56,230 nucleotides of DNA from an uncultured Ruminococcus sp. GTDB lineage: Bacteria > Bacillota > Clostridia > Oscillospirales > Acutalibacteraceae. The translations under genes and the position numbers were made by a program. Position 1 is the stretch's first letter. Each line of letters begins with the position of its first letter. Below, piece after piece: positions 9,843-17,699 of the stretch. The stretch is taken from assembly GCA_902773325.1 (NCBI GenBank), contig CACYDW010000074.1:1-56230 (forward strand), in the 5' to 3' direction. A model generated the notes under the pieces. It saw nothing but the letters and a program-made list of their open reading frames with translations. It did no database searches and was not told the origin of the DNA.

Positions 9843-11855
9843 TCAGGCGGATTGCGGTGCAGGCATCTGTCCGCGGTTTCCGCCGGGTCTGCCGCCGTTT
9901 CCGCCGCCCATACCGCCGGTATAGACGGTCAGACCGTCAGCGTTCACATAGCTTACGATGTCAGAACCAAGCGTAAAGCTGCTGTATACCGTACCGCCGG
10001 AAACGGTAGCCTTACTGTAATAGCCATGGGTGCTTTCACCGCTGACCTCACCGCCTGTATAAATCGTATAGGTTTCGCCTGCTTTGATCTGATCGGAGGT
10101 AACAATGAAGCAGTTAAAGCTGTTGCAGGGGGACATTGCCGCAGTCACACTGCCTTTGCTGTCCGTAATGTATACAAGCGTATCGGCAGGGAACATGGTA
10201 TCAAAGAGGACTGCGATCATCTGCTGAGAGGAGCTGTCATCAGGCAATTCCAGCATAGATGATGTACCCGCACCAATGATTGTGCCGCCGGATACCATAA
10301 ACGAACCGTCATGGTCAAGGATCCCATCGCCCTGTGATGTCGTACCATTCACGATCAGCGTACCGTCCGTCATGATGATATCCCCGTTAGCGTCTATACC
10401 GTCACCGTCCGCATGAATATAGACTGTTCCGCCGCTTATGCGAATGAGCGCACGGTTTGTTTCTTCGCCGTCCTCTGAGGGGGCTGTATCGTCGGGTGAT
10501 CCATTGCCCTGCGGTGCTTCACCGTTGGGGTTGAAGCCGTCAGGCGGCATTTCGCCGTTGGGATTGAAGCCGTCAGGCGGCATTTCGCCGTTGGGATTGA
10601 AGCCGTCAGGCGGCATTTCGCCATTGGGATTGAAGCCGTCAGGCGGCATTTTGCCGCCGAATTGGTTGGTATCGCTGCCGTCCGAAGCGTTGATTCCGTC
10701 ATCGGAGGCGGTAATATCCACCAGACCGCCCGAAATATCCACCACTGTTCCTTCCAGTCCCTCTTTGGACTGCTCGATCGTGATCGTACCGCTCTTAAAG
10801 GATATCGTATCGTCAGCGTGAACACCATGGGCAGCCGTTTTAATGGTGAACACAGCACCCGCTAAAGAAACATCGCCGTTGCTGTGTATGGCATCGTCAA
10901 GTGAACTGATATCCAACACACCGCCGGAAATAGTGATCATTTTACCCACCTTAACACCCTTGCTGCTTTCATCATCGGAGCTGTCTGACGCGTCAGCACC
11001 GCCGCCTGTCATGAGCGTCATCGTGCCGCCGCTGATGATCAGCCGCTTCTCCGCCTGCACACCATCGCCCTTTGAGGTAACGGCAATGTCAGAATCCGCA
11101 ATATAGACATGACCCTGTTCCTCATCCATATCCGAATAGGTCGAGCGAAGCCCGTCCCCTCCGCAGGTCACCGTCACGTTACCATTCTGAACGGCAAGAT
11201 TGTTTTTGCCCATAATCCCGTGTTTAACGGCATTGACCGTGATCATGCCGCCCGTAATGCGGAGCGTATCCGCAGAGGTAATACCGTTTTTGGAATTGCC
11301 GTTGACGGTCAGCATTCCTTCACCAAGAATCGTCAGGTCATTCTGAACATAAACCGCCGCATTGCCGCTGTCGGAGTCATCGTCCGAAGTATCGGTGCTG
11401 CCGTCGGAAAGCACATTTTTCGTACCCTCGGGAAGAAGGATAATCGTTTTCGCGCACTGTGAAGCATAAAGTGCCGGCGCATTGCAGCTTGTGACAGCCG
11501 CATTTTCCAGTACCAGACGGACGGTATCCTCTTCCCCCGCATGAATCACAATACCGCCGTTTTCCAGCGTACCCCTGAGAATATATGTTCCTGCTGCGGA
11601 GATCGTCAGCGTACCCTCCCGAAAAGCAGCACCCTCACCGTCCTTACCGGTGCTGAGATCGATTATGACCGCATCGCTCTCGCTATAGTTCACATCCTTA
11701 TCCTCGTCCGAGAATGTCACGGTCGGGGCGGTAGATTCATCAGCGGACACGATCACACTCTCCTGCCCCGTATGATCGTCACAGCCGCTGCAAACCGTCA
11801 TGCCAACAAGCGTCAGACAAAGCATTGCAGCGATCATTGCTTTCTTTATTTTCAT
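9843..11855 (-). CDS. Secreted carbohydrate-binding domain protein, Cthe_2159-like
   Basis: Resembles the Clostridium thermocellum Cthe_2159 family of secreted beta-helix polysaccharide-binding proteins. The start MKIKKAMIAAMLCLTLVGM is a signal peptide followed by cysteines (VCSGCDD) that could be lipidated, although the lipobox is not textbook. The body consists of short repeated turns such as NGGIVIHAGEED, GDGVQAEKRLIISGGTM and DDGINASDGS, which recur every 20-25 residues as expected for a parallel beta-helix. At about residues 402-445 lie four copies of an 11-residue PPDGFNPNGEM unit, probably a flexible linker. I chose the ATG at 11855 because GGAGGGAAG precedes it; the frame extends upstream to 11945 without a site. 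670 residues. It is monocistronic, with its own terminator. The ligand is not known here. Confidence 0.82.
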   Translation of the reverse strand: MKIKKAMIAAMLCLTLVGMTVCSGCDDHTGQESVIVSADESTAPTVTFSDEDKDVNYSESDAVIIDLSTGKDGEGAAFREGTLTISAAGTYILRGTLENGGIVIHAGEEDTVRLVLENAAVTSCNAPALYASQCAKTIILLPEGTKNVLSDGSTDTSDDDSDSGNAAVYVQNDLTILGEGMLTVNGNSKNGITSADTLRITGGMITVNAVKHGIMGKNNLAVQNGNVTVTCGGDGLRSTYSDMDEEQGHVYIADSDIAVTSKGDGVQAEKRLIISGGTMTLMTGGGADASDSSDDESSKGVKVGKMITISGGVLDISSLDDAIHSNGDVSLAGAVFTIKTAAHGVHADDTISFKSGTITIEQSKEGLEGTVVDISGGLVDITASDDGINASDGSDTNQFGGKMPPDGFNPNGEMPPDGFNPNGEMPPDGFNPNGEMPPDGFNPNGEAPQGNGSPDDTAPSEDGEETNRALIRISGGTVYIHADGDGIDANGDIIMTDGTLIVNGTTSQGDGILDHDGSFMVSGGTIIGAGTSSMLELPDDSSSQQMIAVLFDTMFPADTLVYITDSKGSVTAAMSPCNSFNCFIVTSDQIKAGETYTIYTGGEVSGESTHGYYSKATVSGGTVYSSFTLGSDIVSYVNADGLTVYTGGMGGGNGGRPGGNRGQMPAPQSA
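10522..10650 (-). repeat. Four tandem 33-bp repeats encoding PPDGFNPNGEM
   Basis: Near-identical 33-bp units occur in frame within the carbohydrate-binding protein gene. The Pro/Gly/Asn-rich unit interrupts the beta-helix repeats and looks like a linker. Copy number may vary between strains. Confidence 0.9.
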
Positions 11856-12177
11856 GATCTTCCCTCCATTCCTTGATACGGCAAGAACCGCCGGAGCCTT
11901 CTCACCTGCGGAATCCTCCTGATCTGATAACAGTATAACATCCAATTACTGCGGGATTATGATATTCTTATGAACAAGCTGTGAAGCCTGCCTTAAGCTT
12001 TATCAAGAAGTCTGTCTGCCGTCAGCAGAATCGTATTCCGCAGTAAAATTTCACAGAAAAAAAATACCCATTTTGCTGTACAACCGCAGCCGAATGATTT
12101 ATAATAATAATAGTACAAGACGCAAGAACAATCAAGGAGTAAATCAGAGATATGCACGATAAATTGGAGGTGTTTTT

Positions 12178-12684
12178 ATGCAATTTGAACTAAAAAAATG
12201 GAGCATCAGCTACAAGAACGATCTCATCGAAGCTTTTAAGGACGCGGAGCTTGTTTCAGAACTGCCCGACAGCTATCCTTTTCCCTTTGAAGAAACACAT
12301 GCACAGTATTTTCTGGAGCAGCGTCTGCTCAACAGTGAAAAGAAACAGATCTGCCGTGCCATTGTCGCGGACAATAAGGTCATCGGCGCCGTAGAGGTGA
12401 TTCTCGGCAGCGGTATCTATTCCCGCAACGGACAGCTCTCTGTATGGATATCCAAGCCATACCGCCGACAGGGCATTGCATCAGAAGCGGTTCGTCAGAT
12501 CTGCGACATTGCATTCAACGACTATAATGCCGTAAGGATTGCTGCCAGTGTGATCAGCCACAACCGCAGCGCCATAGCCTTTATGGAACATGCCGGTTTT
12601 GTCTATGAGGGTACGGTACACAAGGGAATCTATGAGAATGATACACTCTACGACTACTGTATCTATGCCATTATCCGTCAGTGA
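12178..12684 (+). CDS. GNAT family N-acetyltransferase
   Basis: A 168-residue acetyltransferase of the RimJ/RimL-like GNAT branch, transferring acetyl from acetyl-CoA to an amine. The acetyl-CoA-binding core is visible as SVWISKPYRRQGIASEAV (about residues 88-105), followed by RIAASVISHNRSAIAFMEHAGF, the classic motif B. The substrate (protein N-terminus, antibiotic or small molecule) cannot be told from sequence. TTGGAGGTG lies just before the ATG. It is a single gene between the divergent carbohydrate-binding protein gene and convergent spo0A, and a perfect 15-bp bidirectional terminator follows. Confidence 0.85.
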   Translation: MQFELKKWSISYKNDLIEAFKDAELVSELPDSYPFPFEETHAQYFLEQRLLNSEKKQICRAIVADNKVIGAVEVILGSGIYSRNGQLSVWISKPYRRQGIASEAVRQICDIAFNDYNAVRIAASVISHNRSAIAFMEHAGFVYEGTVHKGIYENDTLYDYCIYAIIRQ

Positions 12685-12782
12685 GATATTACGCAGGCTG
12701 AAATCCGCATCGGTACGGCACTTCGCCAAACGCACAGCGGTGCACTTCCAAATGCTCCGCTTCTTCCTGCTTCAACATATAA

Positions 12783-12823
12783 GAAACCCCCGTTTGCAGC
12801 GGATAACCGCAAACGGGGGTTTC
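12783..12823. terminator. Bidirectional terminator between the GNAT gene and spo0A
   Basis: A perfect 15-bp stem, GAAACCCCCGTTTGC against GCAAACGGGGGTTTC, with an 11-nt loop lies between the convergent genes. T-rich sequence is short on both sides, but the stem is very stable. Confidence 0.8.
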
Positions 12824-12863
12824 ACGTTATAATACCGGATTTTTTCTGATAAAATCCGTTCGC

Positions 12864-13637
12864 TCATGCCGAGGTCAGAACAGGTCGCTGCAAACGCAGA
12901 CGGTCGGAGATCATTGCGACAAATTCGCTGTTGGTAGGCTTGCCGCGTCCGTTGTGAATGGTGTATCCGAAATAGGAGTTGAGAATATCAACATCACCTC
13001 TGTCCCATGCCACTTCAATGGCATGGCGGATGGCGCGTTCCACACGGGAGGAGGTCGTGTCATATTTTTTTGCAACAGAGGGATAAAGCTCCTTCGTTAC
13101 GGCATTGATGATCTCCGGCTGCTTGACAGACAGGATAATCGAATCCCGGAGATAGTGGTAGCCCTTGATATGCGCAGGAACACCGATCTGGTGCAGGATA
13201 TCGGTGATGGTGATTTCAAGCTCCTTGTCCATAGAATAGATCTTGGTTTTTTCTTCCGAGCAGCAGGTGATCAGCTCAGAGATCCTTTCAACAAGGTCGT
13301 TGATTCTGAAAGGCTTGATCGCGTAATATACCGCACCGGCACTGAGCGCTTCCCGCTCGAGCATGGGGCTGTCGAAGCTCGACAGAATCACAAACAGCGG
13401 CTTGGTGCTGTCTGAGGTCTTTTTGACAGCTCTCATAATGCCAACAGCGTCTATACTGCTCATAAACATATCCATGAGCACAACATCCGGCTGAAAGGTT
13501 TTGATACACTCCAGAACCTTTGAACCGTCTTTGTCGCAAAAGCTTGCTTCAAAGCCGTTGTCCTCAAAGACGCCGGTGTTATCACCAAGGAATTCGACTG
13601 AGTCCTCTGCGATAAGGATTTTAAAAGTGTTTTTCAT
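12864..13637 (-). CDS. spo0A: Sporulation transcription factor Spo0A
   Basis: Master response regulator of entry into sporulation. The receiver domain has the acidic pocket (Glu11-Asp12) and the phospho-acceptor Asp56 in VVLMDMFM, with the conserved Lys in YYAIKPF. The C-terminal Spo0A DNA-binding domain is clear: HQIGVPAHIKGYHYLRD, the recognition-helix region SRVERAIRHAIEVAW and the end SNSYFGYTI-like segment LNSYFGYTIHNGRGKPTNSE. I chose the ATG at 13637 because GGGGGAG precedes it; this gives 257 residues, the usual length. It follows spoIVB in the same direction, the conserved Firmicute order, with a 311-bp gap that holds a promoter and possible 0A boxes, so it may be autoregulated. Confidence 0.97.
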   Translation of the reverse strand: MKNTFKILIAEDSVEFLGDNTGVFEDNGFEASFCDKDGSKVLECIKTFQPDVVLMDMFMSSIDAVGIMRAVKKTSDSTKPLFVILSSFDSPMLEREALSAGAVYYAIKPFRINDLVERISELITCCSEEKTKIYSMDKELEITITDILHQIGVPAHIKGYHYLRDSIILSVKQPEIINAVTKELYPSVAKKYDTTSSRVERAIRHAIEVAWDRGDVDILNSYFGYTIHNGRGKPTNSEFVAMISDRLRLQRPVLTSA

Positions 13638-13672
13638 TGTTATCTCCCCCATAAGTTTTTTGTGATGAGTTA

Positions 13673-13701
13673 ATACTACCATAAATTGGTAATTTTATCA
13701 A
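13673..13701 (-). promoter_or_regulatory. Putative spo0A promoter
   Basis: On the minus strand TTGATA is followed after 17 bp by TAGTAT, with TGG directly before the -10 element (extended -10). The start would be near 13666, about 28 nt before the spo0A start codon. Confidence 0.5.
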
Positions 13702-13843
13702 GAGCGAAAAAGGTAGTTTTTAAATTTGCTGCAATCATACAAATTTAGGCTATAGGCGCAATCCTGTTTTGTGTAATTAAGCTGTGATTTTCACGAATTA
13801 CAGGTCTTAGCAGCCTTATTTTTTGTAACTTCTGGGAGAAAAA

Positions 13844-13883
13844 TGTCGAATTCTGTCTGTGCTTTTCACGCCGATTTGTCGGA
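13844..13883 (-). promoter_or_regulatory. Two possible Spo0A boxes upstream of spo0A
   Basis: TGTCGAA, an exact match to the known 0A-box consensus, lies at 13844-13850. A one-mismatch copy, TGTCGGA, lies at 13877-13883; both are followed by TTCTG. They sit 200-245 bp upstream of the spo0A start, in the otherwise empty spoIVB-spo0A gap. Autoregulation is inferred from Bacillus. Confidence 0.4.
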
Positions 13884-13948
13884 TTCTGCACAAACGCACT
13901 GTCAGAATACAGAGCTTTCACAGGGGTGCTGTCACCGCAAAATACGTC

Positions 13949-15166
13949 TTAAAATGATTCTGATTCCTTGATCATATTTTCGGAAAAAACTGCATAGCCT
14001 CGTGTCGGGTCATTCACAAACACATGCGTTACCGCACCTGCCAGCATACCGTTCTGAATGATCGGACTTCCACTCATGCCCTGCACGATTCCGCCGGTCA
14101 GTTCAAGCAGACGCTTGTCGGTAATACGGATGATCATGTTTTTGGCTGTGTTGGCATTGTTATAGCTGATATCCTCGATCTCCACATCAAAAAGCTCCGG
14201 TGCAGTGCCCTCGATTGCGGCAAGAATCTGCGCCTTGCCCCTGACGACCTCCTGCTTATAGGCGACCGGAATCTTCTGCAGGGTACTGTATGCGGGAAGC
14301 TGTGAGAAATCCATACAGCCGTAAACACCCTTGTCACTGTTGAGCCGGATCGCTCCGAGCGGACTGCTGCTCGTAAAGCTGCCGCAGAGAGAACCGGGAC
14401 TGCCGCAGACGCTTTTTCTGACAGAGGTGATCTCTGCGCTGACAATATCGCCGTTTTCCAGCGGCATGATACTGCCGCTCATACTGTCGCAGATACCGTG
14501 ACCCAATCCCGCAAAAACACCGCTGCGGGAATCCACAAAGGTCATTGTACCGATACCGGCGCAGCTATCCTTTACCATAAGACCGATCTTATATTCGCCT
14601 GCGCTGCTGTCGAACACTGGCCTGACAGAGGCGGTATAGCCTCCCGTACTGCCCCGTGCCGTAATGGCAAGAGGACTGCCGCCGCTTTCTCTGACGGCTG
14701 CAAGAAGCTGTTCATTGGTGGTCAGTGCTTTGCCGTCTGCCGTAAGAATCACGTCCCCCTGAGAAATACCCGCGTCAGCCGCCGGACATTTTTCGCCGCT
14801 GCCGGTCGTGACGGGTGTCACCGAAGATACGACCAGTCCATCGGTATAGATCCTGATACCGAACGGCTTTCCCGACACGTCAACATACATCCTGTCCGAT
14901 ACGGTAATATCCACTTCCTTAACCGGAACAGCGTCAAAGAGCATAATGGAGGCTTTGGATGCGCTGTATCCGCCGGGTTCTGCCGCAGCAGACTGCGCCT
15001 CATCATATTTTACGGAAAGCGGAAAGCTGCCGTTGATGAGATCGCTGTTATATGCTTCTACACGCAGCTCTGACGGAGTAAGATATGCCGTAACGGCACA
15101 TAATACAAACAGTGCCGCCGATACTGCCGCCGTGAATACGCTGAGTGACCTGAAAAATTTTTTCAA
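13949..15166 (-). CDS. spoIVB: SpoIVB peptidase
   Basis: Serine peptidase of family S55 that, in Bacillus, is made in the forespore, crosses its membrane and triggers processing of pro-sigma-K. It has an N-terminal membrane anchor (residues about 7-29), a PDZ domain (about 110-185, GISQGDVILTADGKAL) and the peptidase domain with the catalytic His in GLGHGICD (about residue 220) and Ser in GMSGSPI (about residue 365). The start is TTG at 15166, chosen because GGGAGGTGA lies directly upstream. 405 residues. It precedes spo0A as in most endospore formers. I could not identify a convincing sigma-G or sigma-F promoter in the 53-bp gap upstream. Confidence 0.95.
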   Translation of the reverse strand: MKKFFRSLSVFTAAVSAALFVLCAVTAYLTPSELRVEAYNSDLINGSFPLSVKYDEAQSAAAEPGGYSASKASIMLFDAVPVKEVDITVSDRMYVDVSGKPFGIRIYTDGLVVSSVTPVTTGSGEKCPAADAGISQGDVILTADGKALTTNEQLLAAVRESGGSPLAITARGSTGGYTASVRPVFDSSAGEYKIGLMVKDSCAGIGTMTFVDSRSGVFAGLGHGICDSMSGSIMPLENGDIVSAEITSVRKSVCGSPGSLCGSFTSSSPLGAIRLNSDKGVYGCMDFSQLPAYSTLQKIPVAYKQEVVRGKAQILAAIEGTAPELFDVEIEDISYNNANTAKNMIIRITDKRLLELTGGIVQGMSGSPIIQNGMLAGAVTHVFVNDPTRGYAVFSENMIKESESF

Positions 15167-15219
15167 AAAATCACCTCCCGATCATAGTTTTCCGCAGATA
15201 CGATCGTTTAATCACGAAT

Positions 15220-15483
15220 TCACAAACCAGAATGCAGGCAAAAACACACAAGCGATACACCACAGCCTTTCAGCCGCAGCATATCGCTTGTGTTTAGGAT
15301 GTGTATGATAAATTCCGGTTCTGAAACAGAATCCGGAAAATAGATGGTCATTGTTGCAGAAGTCGCACCGTTTACAGATCCGCTTACATCATAGCCCTGT
15401 GCTGTAAGCATCTGCCTTGTTCGTTCAAAAACCTCCTGAATATTAAAGTTTGGGGTTATGGGAATACTAACAGATTTCGACAT
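15220..15483 (-). CDS. Hypothetical protein with a terminator-like hairpin in its 3' end
   Basis: An 87-residue protein that I do not recognise. It starts MSKSVSIPITPNF at the ATG at 15483, preceded by AAGGAG; the open frame begins seven codons earlier. The first about 65 residues look like a small alpha/beta domain (NIQEVFERTRQMLTAQGYDV, then beta strands). The last about 25 residues, LRLKGCGVSLVCFCLHSGL, are encoded by a perfect 12-bp inverted repeat followed by a T run, so the tail may reflect a terminator rather than a folded domain. A consensus promoter lies about 120 bp upstream and overlaps a palindrome shared with the divergent XRE regulator. This suggests that the regulator controls it. 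Confidence 0.6.
   Translation of the reverse strand: MSKSVSIPITPNFNIQEVFERTRQMLTAQGYDVSGSVNGATSATMTIYFPDSVSEPEFIIHILNTSDMLRLKGCGVSLVCFCLHSGL
15246..15293 (-). terminator. Hairpin with T run inside the 3' end of the hypothetical gene
   Basis: ACACAAGCGATA at 15246-15257 pairs perfectly with TATCGCTTGTGT at 15282-15293, with a 24-nt loop. On the minus strand GTTTTTG follows. The core AAGCGATAT is also used in the terminator at 15.86 kb. Confidence 0.55.
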
Positions 15484-15595
15484 GAATCCACACTCCTTAT
15501 TCATAGAAAATAATATTCTGATTTTGCAGTATAATTTTCATTGCACCGCAGTTTTTGAATCAGAATTTTTGCAAATACCGAAAATATCCCGATTT

Positions 15596-15625
15596 GGTAT
15601 ATTTTGATTATACCGTTTTGGTATA
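15596..15625. promoter_or_regulatory. Operator-like palindrome in the XRE/hypothetical divergent region
   Basis: Three GGTATA half-sites: GGTATA at 15596-15601, TATACC at 15609-15614 (perfect palindrome with a 7-bp spacer) and GGTATA at 15620-15625. They cover the -10 elements of both divergent promoters, as expected for a small autoregulating repressor. Confidence 0.55.
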
Positions 15626-15635
15626 ATTTTGTCAA
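15607..15635 (-). promoter_or_regulatory. Consensus promoter for the hypothetical gene
   Basis: The minus strand reads TTGACA, 17 bp, TATAAT: a perfect sigma-A consensus. Transcription would start near 15600, leaving a leader of about 115 nt before the start at 15483. Confidence 0.8.
15619..15627 (+). promoter_or_regulatory. Extended -10 promoter for the XRE gene
   Basis: TGGTATAAT is an extended -10 element with no good -35 box. It lies 15 bp before the TTG start at 15643 and overlaps the minus-strand promoter and the third operator half-site. Confidence 0.5.
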
Positions 15636-15642
15636 GAGGTGA

Positions 15643-15858
15643 TTGAAAATTTTCAGACTAAAAGAGCTAAGAAAGTCGAAGGGTGTTTCTCAGGTAAAGC
15701 TTTCTATGGATCTGAACATGAACCAGAATACCATCAGCCGCTACGAAACCGAAGCACATCAGGCAGATTATGCAGCTTTGATCGCCATTGCGGATTATTT
15801 CAACGTTTCGATCGATTACCTCCTCGGCAGAACCGAAAACCCCTCCATCAACAAATAA
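15643..15858 (+). CDS. XRE-family helix-turn-helix regulator
   Basis: A 71-residue single-domain Cro/C1-type DNA-binding protein. The HTH spans about residues 5-60: RLKELRKSKGVSQVKLS, then NQNTISRYE as recognition helix and DYFNVSIDYLLGR at the end, typical of small repressors. The start is TTG, with AAGAGGTGA immediately upstream; the next ATG would remove the first HTH helix. It is divergent from the hypothetical gene at 15220-15483 and shares a compact promoter/operator region with it, so it probably represses both itself and that neighbour. A perfect 12-bp terminator hairpin overlaps its stop codon. Confidence 0.9.
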   Translation: MKIFRLKELRKSKGVSQVKLSMDLNMNQNTISRYETEAHQADYAALIAIADYFNVSIDYLLGRTENPSINK

Positions 15859-15904
15859 AGCGATATGTCAGCCCGTAACGGACAAGACATATCGCTTATT
15901 TTAT
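15858..15904. terminator. Bidirectional terminator between the XRE gene and rqcH
   Basis: AAGCGATATGTC at 15858-15869 pairs perfectly with GACATATCGCTT at 15886-15897. T-rich sequence follows on the plus strand (ATTTTATT) and on the minus strand (TTTATTTG). Confidence 0.85.
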
Positions 15905-17640
15905 TGCTCCGTGCGGTAAGGCGCAACGAAGAGCGTTTTCTGATTGACATAGATCACCATGCCGGGTTTTGCGCCCTGCGGCTTGCTGACATAGCGTATT
16001 TTGGTGTAATCCACAGGTACTTTGCCCGCTTCACAGGCTTTGCTGTGAGCAGCGGCAAGCGATGCGGCAAAAAGAATCGTATCCTCGTCAGGCTCTCTGC
16101 CCTCCGTGACAATAACGGTATGAGAACCGGGAATATCCTTGGCATGAAACCAGAGGTCATTTTTATCGGCAGTTTTCAAGGTTAGGACATCATTCTGTTT
16201 ATTGTTGCGCCCGACGAGGATCGTAAACCCGCCCGCATGATACTCCAGCGGCGGCAGCGGCTTTTCGCCCTTCTGCTTTCTGCCCCTGGCTCTGAGATAG
16301 CCCTGTTCGGTAAGCTCGGCGCGGATCTCGTCCAGTTCGCGTTCGCTCTGTGCCCTTGAAAGGCTGTCCAGCACCGATGAAACATAATCCAGCTCCTGTT
16401 CTGCCTTTTCAAGCTGTACTCTGAGAACCTGTTCGGCAGTCTTAGCCTTCTGATAGCTCTTGTAATACCGCTGCGAATTGGCAGCAGGCGACAGCGCGGG
16501 GTCAAGCCTGATCGTGATCGGCGCCATATTTTCATCATAGAAATTCTCAACCGTACATTCGCCTGCACCCTTTTGTATACGGTATAGATTCGCCTGAATC
16601 AGATCACCGCAGATCCTGAAATGTTCGCGGTCGGCACAGGCTTTCAGCTCGTCTTTCTGGAGGTATATTTTTTTGATCAGTCTTGCCGCAGTATTGTTGA
16701 GAAGCTTATTGAGATCGTCTGATTTTCTGCGAATGGTTTCAACAGCATCACGGCGGGCATAATATCTGTCAAGCAGCTCCGAAAAGGAATTGCAGTCCCC
16801 CTGAGAACGTCCCGAGCCGTATTGCTGAATATCCTCAAATGTAAAGTCTATCGGTTTTTTGCTTTGGTCGATGATCATATAGGGCTTGCCCGAACAATCC
16901 CTGACGGCTGTCATCGTACGTTTCAGGAAAAACCGCAGACGTGAGGTCAGTTCCTCATCGAGTTCGGTTGTCAGCAGATCTCTGCCCCTGCCCGTCAGGT
17001 GCTCCCATTCACGGCATATAATGGGGGAGATGCCCTGCAGCGTACCGAGCAATGCCTTTGCAAGCGGCTGCGGTCGGCTCATACCTGCAATACGCGCGAT
17101 CACATCGTCAGCATCACAGTCCAGCAGACACAGCTTATTCTGTGACGGCGGCGGCTCATACGCAAGCCCCGGAAGAATCAGCCGCTGAGAGGACATAGAC
17201 GGGTCAACGCGCTTCACTGCATCTATGATCGTACCGCCATCGCCGATCAGAATAATATTGCTGTATTGACCCATAATTTCAACCGCCAGTGTCAGCATAA
17301 CGCTGTCGCCGAGTTCGTTGGTACCCTCAAAATCGAGCAGCAGGACACGCTCCAGTCCCGGCTGCCGTATATCCCGCAGACGCGCACCCGAAAGCCGTTT
17401 TCGCAGCAGCATACAAAGCATCGGCGGTGTTTTCGGGTTTTCGTATGTCTGCTCCGTGATGTTGATACGCGGACTGTTCGCCCGCGCCGAAAGCAGCAGC
17501 CTGCGGCTGCCCTCAAACGACCGCATTGCAAGCACCAGCGTATCTTTAGTGGGCTGATAGATCTTATCCACCTTGCTGTCCCTGAGTTCATTCAGCAATT
17601 CTTTTTTAATATGTCTTAAAAATGCACCGTCCAGTGCCAT
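15901..17640 (-). CDS. rqcH: Ribosome quality control protein RqcH (NFACT family, Rqc2 homologue)
   Basis: Binds stalled 50S subunits carrying peptidyl-tRNA and directs alanine tailing of the nascent chain for degradation. Older annotations call it fibronectin-binding protein FbpA. The N-terminal NFACT-N domain starts MALDGAFLRHIKKEL; a helix-hairpin-helix region and a long coiled coil (about residues 290-440) follow. The C-terminal NFACT-R domain has NDLWFHAKDIPGSHTVI. 579 residues, the usual size. ATG at 17640 is preferred (GGAGGTGATTTG lies upstream); a TTG one codon earlier is possible. It is the last gene of the DUF1858-trmK-nif3-rqcH run, 60 bp after the Nif3 gene. Confidence 0.95.
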   Translation of the reverse strand: MALDGAFLRHIKKELLNELRDSKVDKIYQPTKDTLVLAMRSFEGSRRLLLSARANSPRINITEQTYENPKTPPMLCMLLRKRLSGARLRDIRQPGLERVLLLDFEGTNELGDSVMLTLAVEIMGQYSNIILIGDGGTIIDAVKRVDPSMSSQRLILPGLAYEPPPSQNKLCLLDCDADDVIARIAGMSRPQPLAKALLGTLQGISPIICREWEHLTGRGRDLLTTELDEELTSRLRFFLKRTMTAVRDCSGKPYMIIDQSKKPIDFTFEDIQQYGSGRSQGDCNSFSELLDRYYARRDAVETIRRKSDDLNKLLNNTAARLIKKIYLQKDELKACADREHFRICGDLIQANLYRIQKGAGECTVENFYDENMAPITIRLDPALSPAANSQRYYKSYQKAKTAEQVLRVQLEKAEQELDYVSSVLDSLSRAQSERELDEIRAELTEQGYLRARGRKQKGEKPLPPLEYHAGGFTILVGRNNKQNDVLTLKTADKNDLWFHAKDIPGSHTVIVTEGREPDEDTILFAASLAAAHSKACEAGKVPVDYTKIRYVSKPQGAKPGMVIYVNQKTLFVAPYRTEQ

Positions 17641-17699
17641 CAAATCACCTCCTCATATTGGGGCTCTGCCCCGATTTTCTGTGAGCAGAATTTGCTTTG

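Noticed and set aside
15477..15483. A TGTCGAA Spo0A-box match on the minus strand at the start of the hypothetical gene
   Set aside because: It is formed by the codons of Met-Ser-Lys at the start of the coding sequence and lies downstream of the promoter; probably chance.
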